Below are positions 23,928 to 30,130 of a stretch of DNA of 32,194 nt, in pieces. The position numbers were made by a program, and so were the translations under genes. The stretch lies in the NCBI GenBank assembly GCA_025928585.1, contig JAICJG010000020.1:1-32194 (forward strand), in the 5' to 3' direction. Positions within the stretch are counted from its first letter, which is position 1; the number at the start of each line of letters is the position of its first letter. The DNA is from Rhodanobacteraceae bacterium (GTDB taxonomy: Bacteria > Pseudomonadota > Gammaproteobacteria > Xanthomonadales > Rhodanobacteraceae). Under the pieces are notes generated by a model. That model ran no database searches. It saw nothing but the letters and a program-made list of their open reading frames with translations, and had not been told where the DNA came from.

Positions 23928-24131
23928 ATGACAGTCACCAAGGTCATCGAGTTGAGTGCGTCGTCGCCGAAAGGCATCGAGGATGCGGTTCGCGTGGGGC
24001 TGGAGAAGGCCGGCAAGACGGTGAAGAACATCAGGGGGGCCTGGATCAACGATATCAAGGTTGTGACCGACAATGGCGGCGCTGTGCGAGAATGGCGTGT
24101 CAATATGCGGATCAACTTCGAAGTCGATTGA
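23928..24131 (+). CDS. Dodecin, flavin-binding dodecamer protein
   Basis: 67 residues, the usual dodecin size. The sequence TVTKVIELSASSPKGIEDAV, then GLEKAGKTVKNIRGAWINDIK and REWRVNMRINFEVD is typical; the conserved Trp in GAWI stacks on the flavin rings. Bacterial dodecins form hollow dodecamers that store or buffer FMN or riboflavin in the cytoplasm. The start is ATG 23928, with GGGAGG 6 nt upstream; the frame extends to 23895 but without family sequence. A perfect Crp-type palindrome upstream suggests nutrient or cyclic-nucleotide control. It is followed after 94 bp by an orphan response regulator. Confidence 0.95.
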   Translation: MTVTKVIELSASSPKGIEDAVRVGLEKAGKTVKNIRGAWINDIKVVTDNGGAVREWRVNMRINFEVD

Positions 24132-24225
24132 CAGGCAGGCCATGGCCAGCGTGCGGCCAGACGACAGGCCGGTGCATCAGGCATGATCGAGGGGTCATGC
24201 GGATGATCAGGGGGAAGAGACGGAA

Positions 24226-24924
24226 ATGAGTGCCGTGACGTGGACGGTCGGATGCGTGGAGGACGATCCCGACCAGGCCAACGTGCTGCGCCTGTGGCTG
24301 GAACATGCGGGCTACGGATGCTCGGTGTTCCGCACCGCCACCGAATTTCGCCGCCGGCTCGGCAACGAGGCGGTGGACCTGGTGTTGCTGGATCGCAGCC
24401 TTCCCGATGCGACCGGGCTCGAAGTGCTGGCCTGGATACGGCACGCGGCCAACTCCGGACTGCCGGTCATCTTCCTGACCGCAAGCGGCGCGGAATCCGA
24501 CATCGTCGAGGGCCTTGCGGCGGGCGCCGATGATTACGTGGTCAAGCCGCCCAAGCAGCGCGAATTGCTCGCGCGGGTGGGCGCGGTCCTGCGCCGCCGC
24601 GGTGCGGACGCCGACGGCAGCGAGGTGGTGGAGCTGCCGCCATACCGGATTGATCCGCAGCGCCGCCAGGTGACCGTCGGCGGCGAACTGGTGGAACTGA
24701 CCCAGCGCGAGTTCGACCTCGCCTGCTTCCTGTTCCGGCGCCATGGTCGCATCGTCAGCCGCGACGCGCTGCTCGAAAACGTCTGGAATCTCGCCGGCGA
24801 CGTCAGCACCCGCACCGTCGATACCCACATCAGCCGGCTGCGCAAGAAGCTCGGGCTTGCGGGTGAACACGGCTGGCGGCTGACCGCGGTCTATCAGCAC
24901 GGCTATCGGATCGAGCAGACGTAG
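24226..24924 (+). CDS. OmpR/PhoB-family response regulator (orphan)
   Basis: 232 residues. The receiver domain (about 7-120) has the acidic pair D13-D14, phosphoacceptor D56 in VLLDRSLPDATG, and Lys in DDYVVKPPKQRE. The C-terminal winged-helix DNA-binding domain (about 135-230) has LTQREFDLACFLFRRHGRIVSRD, the recognition helix RTVDTHISRLRKKLG, and the wing VYQHGYRIE. No histidine kinase gene lies next to it, so its partner is unknown. GGGGGAAGAG upstream supports ATG 24226. The D-R-S-L-P-D context at the phosphorylation site is that of an ordinary active receiver. Confidence 0.92.
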   Translation: MSAVTWTVGCVEDDPDQANVLRLWLEHAGYGCSVFRTATEFRRRLGNEAVDLVLLDRSLPDATGLEVLAWIRHAANSGLPVIFLTASGAESDIVEGLAAGADDYVVKPPKQRELLARVGAVLRRRGADADGSEVVELPPYRIDPQRRQVTVGGELVELTQREFDLACFLFRRHGRIVSRDALLENVWNLAGDVSTRTVDTHISRLRKKLGLAGEHGWRLTAVYQHGYRIEQT

Positions 24925-25047
24925 ACGTTCGGCCGCGCGTTCGCGCTGCCTCGTTTGCACCGGCGTCGGCGCGCAGCGCACAATACGCTTCTTCTTGCCT
25001 GCGGCGACCGGCCGCATGGCCCTGCACAACGGCTTTCGGGATCGGCG

Positions 25048-25635
25048 ATGCTCCCCAAGGAAGTGCTGGACACGCTCCAACGGCTGTTCGATGAGGCCAG
25101 GCAAAGCAGTGACCCGGAACCCACCGCCATGTGCGTATCGACCGTGGGGCCGGACGGTCGCGTGTCGGCGCGCATGGTGCTGCTGAAGCGGATCGACGAA
25201 CGCGGCCTGTGTTTCTTCTCCAATTACGAAAGCGACAAGGGCGTCCAGATCGATGCGCATCCGCAAATCGCGCTGACCTTGTACTGGCCGCATCTCGAAC
25301 CGCCGGCGCAGGTGCGTGTCGAGGGTCGCGCGGAGCGAATGGACGCTGCCGAATCCGACGCGTATTTCGCGACGCGGCCGCGGCTTCGCCAACTCGGGGC
25401 CTGGGCCTCGCGGCAATCCCGTACGCTGGCCGACCGCCACACCCTGGCCGCTGACGTTGCGCGCTGCGAGCGCGAGTACGAGGGGCGCGCAGTACCGCGG
25501 CCGCCGAATTGGGGCGGTTACCGGGTGGTCCCCGACCTGGTCGAATTCTGGCACGCGCACAACGACCGCCTGAACGAGCGGGTGCGTTGGGAGTATCTCG
25601 ACGGCGAGTGGCGAAAGCGCCTGCTGTATCCGTGA
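25048..25635 (+). CDS. pdxH: PdxH, pyridoxamine 5'-phosphate oxidase
   Basis: FMN enzyme that makes pyridoxal 5'-phosphate from PNP or PMP. 195 residues from ATG 25048, slightly short at the N-terminus compared with the E. coli enzyme (218). Seen: GRVSARMVLLKRID and FFSNYESDKG (FMN and substrate binding), RPRLRQLGAWASRQS, and the C-terminal signature PPNWGGYRVVPDLVEFW then NERVRWEYLDGEW. The frame is open to 24955, but codons before 25048 are Arg-rich and not family-like. It overlaps yjbQ by 4 bp. It lies near dodecin, another flavin-related gene; a functional link is only suggestive. Confidence 0.94.
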   Translation: MLPKEVLDTLQRLFDEARQSSDPEPTAMCVSTVGPDGRVSARMVLLKRIDERGLCFFSNYESDKGVQIDAHPQIALTLYWPHLEPPAQVRVEGRAERMDAAESDAYFATRPRLRQLGAWASRQSRTLADRHTLAADVARCEREYEGRAVPRPPNWGGYRVVPDLVEFWHAHNDRLNERVRWEYLDGEWRKRLLYP

Positions 25636-26069
25636 ACACCCAGCCTGCGGCCAAGCTCGCCATGGCGGAATTCGAGGTCCGGACGCACGGGCGCGGATTC
25701 GTCGACCTCGGCGATTCCCTGCGCCGCGCGTTGCGCGAGAGCGGCCTGCGCGACGGCATGGCGCTGGTGTTCACGCGCCACACCAGTTGCTCGCTGTTGA
25801 TCTCGGAGAATGCTGATCCGGAAGTGCGCGCCGATCTCGAGCGCTTCTTCGCGCGGCTGGTGCCGGACGGCGATCCCCTGTTCCGGCACGACGCCGAAGG
25901 CCCGGACGACATGCCGGCGCACGTGCGCGCGGTTCTCACCGGCGTCAGCGTGAGCCTGCCCGTCCGCGATGGCGCGTACGCATTGGGAACGTGGCAGGGG
26001 GTGTACCTGTGGGAGCACCGCGCGGCGCCGCACACCCGCAAGGTGAGCGTCACCCTGACCGGATGCTGA
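25632..26069 (+). CDS. yjbQ: YjbQ family protein (UPF0047)
   Basis: 145 residues. Family motifs: FTRHTSCSLLISENADPEV, RHDAEGPDDMPAHVRAVLTG, and GTWQGVYLWEHR, with conserved His and Asp residues expected to bind metal. E. coli YjbQ has weak thiamine-phosphate synthase activity, so databases call the family secondary thiamine-phosphate synthase; the main role is unclear. The start is GTG 25632, overlapping the pdxH TGA (GTGA) and implying coupled translation. ATG 25662 is a possible internal start, 10 codons later, that fits the family N-terminus equally well. Confidence 0.9.
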   Translation: MNTQPAAKLAMAEFEVRTHGRGFVDLGDSLRRALRESGLRDGMALVFTRHTSCSLLISENADPEVRADLERFFARLVPDGDPLFRHDAEGPDDMPAHVRAVLTGVSVSLPVRDGAYALGTWQGVYLWEHRAAPHTRKVSVTLTGC

Positions 26070-26100
26070 TGGGCGGATGCATGGCCAGCCGGAAGATGCG

Positions 26101-26901
26101 ATGAAAGCGGGCCCGCAGCGCATCGTTTGCCTGACCGAAGAGCCGACCGAAGTGCTGTACGCGCTCGGCGAGCAGGACCGGATCGTCGGCATCAGCGGGT
26201 TCACCGTGCGGCCGCCGCGCGCGCGCAAGGAAAAACCCAAGGTTTCGGCGTTCACCAGCGCCAGGATCGACGCGATCCTGGCACTGGAACCGGATTTCGC
26301 GATCGGATTTTCCGACATCCAGGCCGACATCGCGCGCGAGCTGATCCGCGCCGGCGTCGAGGTATGGATCAGCAACCATCGTTCGGTCGCGGGCATCCTC
26401 GCCTACGTCCGGCGGCTCGGCGCGCTGGTCGGCGCGGCGGCCAGCGCCGACGACTACGCGAACCGTCTCGAAGCGCACATCGAGAAGGTGCGCGGGCAGG
26501 GTGCGGCGCTGCCGCGCCACCCGCGGGTGTACTTCGAGGAGTGGGACGAGCCACCGATCAGCGGCATCCGCTGGGTCGCCGAGTTGATCCGCATCGCGGG
26601 CGGCGAAGACGTGTTCCCCGAACTCGCCGATCAATCGCTGGCGAAAAACCGCATCCTCGCCGACCCGATGGAAGTCGTGCGCCGCCGACCCGATCTGATC
26701 CTCGCCTCCTGGTGCGGCAAGAAGTTCCGGCCGGAAAGAGTCGCGGCGCGCCCGGGCTGGGACGCCATTCCCGCCGTGCGTGACGGTGAGCTGCACGAAA
26801 TCAAGTCGCCGATCATCCTGCAGCCGGGGCCGGCCGCGCTCACCGACGGCCTGGACGCCCTGCACACCGTGATTTCCCGCTGGGCCTCGGGTGCGCGCTG
26901 A
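26101..26901 (+). CDS. BtuF/FecB-like periplasmic-binding-fold protein without a signal peptide
   Basis: 266 residues from ATG 26101 (274 from ATG 26077). The fold is that of class III ABC substrate-binding proteins for cobalamin or siderophores: RIVCLTEEPTEVLYALGEQDRIVGIS, then LALEPDFAIGFSD, GVEVWISNHRSVAGILAYVRRLG, GIRWVAELIRIAGGEDVF and RRRPDLILASWCGKK. Annotated relatives are called cobalamin-binding proteins. No signal peptide or lipobox is visible from either start, so it is predicted to stay in the cytoplasm. No BtuC or BtuD gene is nearby. Transport is therefore not supported by context; a cytoplasmic sensing or ligand-handling role is possible. Confidence 0.85.
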   Translation: MKAGPQRIVCLTEEPTEVLYALGEQDRIVGISGFTVRPPRARKEKPKVSAFTSARIDAILALEPDFAIGFSDIQADIARELIRAGVEVWISNHRSVAGILAYVRRLGALVGAAASADDYANRLEAHIEKVRGQGAALPRHPRVYFEEWDEPPISGIRWVAELIRIAGGEDVFPELADQSLAKNRILADPMEVVRRRPDLILASWCGKKFRPERVAARPGWDAIPAVRDGELHEIKSPIILQPGPAALTDGLDALHTVISRWASGAR

Positions 26902-26928
26902 GCTTCTCTTCCCCCCGATGCAACCGAA

Positions 26929-26990
26929 GGGGCCAGAGCGTTGCCTTGCGTCCCCCCTTCGGCAAAGGGGAGATCGAGGGGGATGGCTTT
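26929..26990. terminator. Hairpin-rich region between the convergent BtuF-like and yggT genes
   Basis: CCCCTT-CGGCA-AAGGGG (26954-26970) is a perfect 6-bp stem with a 5-nt loop. It is flanked by C-rich and G-rich tracts that can extend or rearrange the pairing. It sits between two converging genes, so it probably ends transcription from both sides. The sequence type (CTTCGGCAAAGGGG) recurs in xanthomonad genomes as an intergenic repeat. Confidence 0.5.
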
Positions 26991-27042
26991 GGGGTCGCTC
27001 ATCTGGACGCGACTGCGGAGGTGGCGCCCGCCCGCTTATTCG

Positions 27043-27612
27043 TCAGATCGTATGCCCGACGTCCATCAGCCAGGCGACGAACACGGTCTGCACCAGCAGG
27101 ATCACCAGGATCGCGAGCACCGGCGACAGGTCGAAGCCGCCGATCAGCGGCAGGTGCCAGCGGAATGGCTTGAGGACCGGGCCCGTGATCTTGCCGAGCA
27201 GCGGCACCAGCGGGTTGCGCGCATCGACGTTGACGTAGCTGAGCAGCGCCCAGGCGAAGATCATGATGAGGTACATGATCGCGAAGAAATCGAGCAGGTC
27301 GGCGATGCCGAGCACCAGCGTGCCGGCATTCGTCGCCCAGAATTCCGGCACCGTGTAGCGCAGCAGGAAATTCTTGACGACCTCGAGGATCCACGCGATC
27401 AGCAGCGCCGCCAGGTTGATCCGCCGCCAGGTCGGCACCACCCGCCGGAGCGGGGTCAGCACCGGATTGGTCGTGCGATAGAGGAACTGGCAGATCGGGT
27501 TGTAGAAGTCGGCGCGCACCGCTTCGGCCAGCAGCCGGAACACGAACAGCGCGACCGCGCAGCCGAAGGCGAACTGGATCAGCAGGGCGAGCGCGTTGGC
27601 GAGGTAGATCAT
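27043..27612 (-). CDS. yggT: YggT family membrane protein
   Basis: 189 residues with about five hydrophobic segments. The duplicated YggT repeat is visible: FYNPICQFLYRTTNPVLTPLRRVVP in the first half and NPLVPLLGKITGPVLKPFRWHLP in the second. It is an integral inner-membrane protein; homologues have been linked to osmotic or potassium tolerance and to cell division, without a firm mechanism. It starts 15 bp after the proC stop, the common proC-yggT arrangement. Confidence 0.93.
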   Translation of the reverse strand: MIYLANALALLIQFAFGCAVALFVFRLLAEAVRADFYNPICQFLYRTTNPVLTPLRRVVPTWRRINLAALLIAWILEVVKNFLLRYTVPEFWATNAGTLVLGIADLLDFFAIMYLIMIFAWALLSYVNVDARNPLVPLLGKITGPVLKPFRWHLPLIGGFDLSPVLAILVILLVQTVFVAWLMDVGHTI

Positions 27613-27627
27613 GCGCGCGGGATCCGG

Positions 27628-28494
27628 TCAGGCGTGTCCACGGTCGAGCTCCGCCGACATCTCGGTACCGCGCTGCCGGGCCGCGCCGAGGGCACGCGCG
27701 GCCAGCGCCCGCAAACCGCCGCGCTCGAACACATCCAGCGCCGCTGCCGTGGTGCCGTGCGGCGAAGTCACGCGCTGGCGCAGCGTTGCCGCGGTCTCGC
27801 CGCCGTCGGCCAGCATGCGGCCGGCACCGAGGCAGGTTTGCGCCGCCAGCGCCCGCGCGTCCTCGCGCGGCAGGCCGAGTTCGACGGCGGCGTCTTCCAT
27901 CGCCTCCACCAGCAGGAAGAAATAGGCCGGGCCGGAGCCCGACAGCGCGGTCACGGTATCCATCTGGGCCTCGTCCCCGATCCAGCGCACGATCCCGGCG
28001 GCGCCGAGGATCCGCCCGGCGAGCGCGCGTTGCGCAGGATCGACGTTGCGGTTGGCGAACAGCCCGGAAGCGCCGGCGCCGAGCAACGCCGGCGTGTTCG
28101 GCATGCAGCGGACGATCGCACGCTCCGCGCCGAGCAGGCCCTCCAGTTGCGCGACGCGGATACCGGCCGCGACCGAGACGACCAGCGGCCGCGCGGCCGC
28201 GAGCGGTGCGGCGAGTCCTTCGCAGACCGGCCCGATCACCTGCGGCTTGACCGCCAGCACCACGCAATCGGCACCCGCGACGGCCTCGGCGTTGTCGGCG
28301 AAGGTCGCGATCCCGAACTCACGCGCCAGCGCCTCGCGGGTTTCGCTGTGCGGCTCGGCCACCCGGATCGCCGCCGCTGGCACGCCGCGCGCGATCTGCG
28401 CGCCAATGATGCTGCGCGCCATGTTGCCGCCGCCGATGAAGGCGATCGTTCGGGACTCGGGACTCGGGGCTCGGGACTCGGAAGGTTCGGGCAT
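27628..28494 (-). CDS. proC: ProC, pyrroline-5-carboxylate reductase
   Basis: Last enzyme of proline synthesis, reducing P5C with NAD(P)H. 288 residues. Rossmann motif AFIGGGNMARSIIG begins near residue 18. Also VLAVKPQVIGPV, CMPNTPALLGAG, and the P5CR signature with TALSGSGPAYFFLLVEAMEDA and LRQRVTSPHGTTAAAL. Residues 5-15 (SESRAPSPESR) are encoded by 7-bp repeat units and have no counterpart in E. coli ProC. ATG 28492-28494 is the only start codon near the core; the frame extends to 28644 without family sequence. No Shine-Dalgarno is obvious. yggS, often upstream, is absent. Confidence 0.94.
   Translation of the reverse strand: MPEPSESRAPSPESRTIAFIGGGNMARSIIGAQIARGVPAAAIRVAEPHSETREALAREFGIATFADNAEAVAGADCVVLAVKPQVIGPVCEGLAAPLAAARPLVVSVAAGIRVAQLEGLLGAERAIVRCMPNTPALLGAGASGLFANRNVDPAQRALAGRILGAAGIVRWIGDEAQMDTVTALSGSGPAYFFLLVEAMEDAAVELGLPREDARALAAQTCLGAGRMLADGGETAATLRQRVTSPHGTTAAALDVFERGGLRALAARALGAARQRGTEMSAELDRGHA
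28452..28479 (+). repeat. 7-bp tandem repeat (GGGACTC) inside the proC 5' coding region
   Basis: Units GGGACTC, GGGACTC, GGGGCTC and GGGACTC. Read in the proC direction as GAGTCCC, they encode most of residues 5-15. Because 7 is not a multiple of 3, loss or gain of one or two units would shift the proC frame. Confidence 0.9.
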
Positions 28495-28849
28495 CAGTCG
28501 CACATCCGGCGGCAGGTCGGGGACGCCCGATTGTAACGGTGGTGATCCACGCGCCAGTCTGGATTGTGGGCGCGCTTGGCCAGCGCACCCCGTGGCCACG
28601 AGTCCGCTCTGCGCGCACCGTGGCTCGGCGTCACCACCAGTCACTCCGCAAAACCGGCGCGTGTTTTTCGCTGAGGGATGCGTTTTTCCGGTCCCCCGGT
28701 GGCCGCCCGAACCGGCGCCGTATCGCCTCCGCAGCGGGTTCGGTTCTCCGGAAATATCGTCTTCCGGATTACGTAGACGAAAGGTTGACGAAAGGTTCTT
28801 GTGTTACCCCTTGGTGCCAGGACGGGGTCCGCGGGGGGCGGATGCAGGG
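28495..28849. other. Intergenic region between proC and the exporter operon
   Basis: 355 bp between divergent genes. It holds an inverted repeat CCGGAA-N8-TTCCGG (28748-28767) and an 11-bp direct duplication GACGAAAGGTT twice (28776-28797), both about 50-100 bp before the exporter start. I find no precursor peptide with a double-glycine leader. A 32-codon frame at 28678-28776 was not convincing. Confidence 0.6.
28748..28797 (+). promoter_or_regulatory. Putative control region of the exporter operon
   Basis: The inverted repeat CCGGAA-ATATCGTC-TTCCGG lies 8 bp upstream of two perfect adjacent copies of GACGAAAGGTT. Both features are in the leader or promoter zone of the HlyD-family gene. The 11-bp spacing places the duplicated boxes on the same DNA face, as expected for a regulator bound in tandem. 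No convincing -35/-10 pair was found. Confidence 0.35.
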
Positions 28850-30130
28850 ATGGGGGATCTGTTTCGCAAGGAGGTATTGCGCGCGCAGCAAAACCATTGG
28901 CTGGGCGCGATCAACCTGGCGACGCCGCTTGCGTTCGTCTGGTGGGTCCTGTTGGCGGCAACCCTCGCCGCAGTGATTGTGCTGTTCCTCGTCTTCGGCC
29001 GGTACACCCGCCACGCCGAGGTGGCGGGTCAGCTCGAGCCCAGCGCCGGCCTGCTCACCCTCTCCGCCATGACGACCGGTATCGTCGCGCGTGCGCTCGT
29101 ACGCGAAGGCCAGCACGTCGCGGTTGGCCAGCCGCTGGTCGAGGTATCGGCCAATCTCGTGAGTGCCAGCATGGGAGATACCCATGCGCTCGTCAGCGAG
29201 CAGTTGCGCGCGCAACAGGCGCAACTTCGAACCACGCTCGCCAATCTGAAGCCCGGGGCAGTTGTCGCAGCCGACGATTTGCGTACCCGCATGGGCATGC
29301 TGCAGGCACAGGTCCGCCAGATCGATGGGCAACTGGTGTTGCAGCGGCAGCAGGCCGAAACGACCATGCACCTGTTGCAAAAGGCCGAACCATTGCGCCA
29401 GCAGGGCATTATCTCGACCGTCGAATTCGACCAGTACCAGGCGACCGCACTGTCGCAGCAGGCGGGGATCAAGACCCTGCGCCGCCAGCGCCTCGATGCC
29501 CTGCAACAGCTGAGCGCATTGCGTTCGCAACTGGCCCGGCTTCCGCTCGATACCGCCGCCACGGCGAACAAGCTACGAGGCCAATTGGCGCAGCTCGATG
29601 CACAACTCGCCGAGAGCGAGGCGCAGCGTGGCACGATTTTGCGCGCGCCGCGCGCCGGTGTCGTTGCGACCCTGCTGGTAAAGAATGGCCAGAACGTGGC
29701 TTCCGGACAACCGCTGCTGTCGATCTTACCGGCCGGCTCGAAGCTCGAGGCGCAATTGCTGGTGCCCAGCAGCGCAATCGGTTTCGTGACGCAGGGCGAT
29801 CACGTGGTCCTGCGCTATCGCGCCTATCCGTACCAGAAATTCGGGCAGCAGTACGGCAAGGTGGTGCAAGTCTCCCGCAGTGCGCTGAGCCCGGCCGGGG
29901 CCGCGAGCCTGCTCGGACAGCACACCGCCACACCGCTGTATCGGGTGCTGGTCGCCCTCGATCGCCAGACGATCGACGCCTACGGCAAGGCCGAGGCTCT
30001 GAAACCGGGCATGGCGCTCGACGCCGACATCCTGCTGGACCGCCGCAGCCTGTGGCAGTGGGTGTTCGAGCCGCTATACGGGCTGCGCGAACAACTTGCA
30101 GTCCATGCCAAGGGAGCGGATGGCAGATGA
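28850..30130 (+). CDS. HlyD-family membrane-fusion protein of a peptide exporter
   Basis: 426 residues. A short cytoplasmic N-terminus (MGDLFRKEVLRAQQNHWLG) is followed by one transmembrane helix at about residues 24-46. The first lipoyl half is MTTGIVARALVREGQHVAVGQ, then a long Gln/Leu-rich coiled-coil hairpin (about 110-255), and the second lipoyl half is LRAPRAGVVATLLVKNGQNVASGQ. The C-terminal beta-barrel part includes FVTQGDHVVLRYRAYPYQKFG, characteristic of the CvaA/RaxA/bacteriocin-secretion branch. It bridges the inner-membrane ABC transporter to an outer-membrane TolC-type channel (not in the window). Its stop overlaps the next start by 4 bp. ATG 28850 has GGGGGGCGG and AGGG nearby. 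Confidence 0.9.
   Translation: MGDLFRKEVLRAQQNHWLGAINLATPLAFVWWVLLAATLAAVIVLFLVFGRYTRHAEVAGQLEPSAGLLTLSAMTTGIVARALVREGQHVAVGQPLVEVSANLVSASMGDTHALVSEQLRAQQAQLRTTLANLKPGAVVAADDLRTRMGMLQAQVRQIDGQLVLQRQQAETTMHLLQKAEPLRQQGIISTVEFDQYQATALSQQAGIKTLRRQRLDALQQLSALRSQLARLPLDTAATANKLRGQLAQLDAQLAESEAQRGTILRAPRAGVVATLLVKNGQNVASGQPLLSILPAGSKLEAQLLVPSSAIGFVTQGDHVVLRYRAYPYQKFGQQYGKVVQVSRSALSPAGAASLLGQHTATPLYRVLVALDRQTIDAYGKAEALKPGMALDADILLDRRSLWQWVFEPLYGLREQLAVHAKGADGR

Noticed and set aside
28495-28644. Upstream extension of proC by 50 codons.
   Set aside because: There is no similarity to ProC. The extension is simply open high-GC sequence ahead of the ATG at 28492-28494.
28678-28776. 32-residue ORF upstream of the exporter as a possible secreted peptide.
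   Set aside because: It has no double-glycine leader, no good ribosome-binding spacing, and an Arg/Pro-rich composition. It also runs across the inverted repeat.
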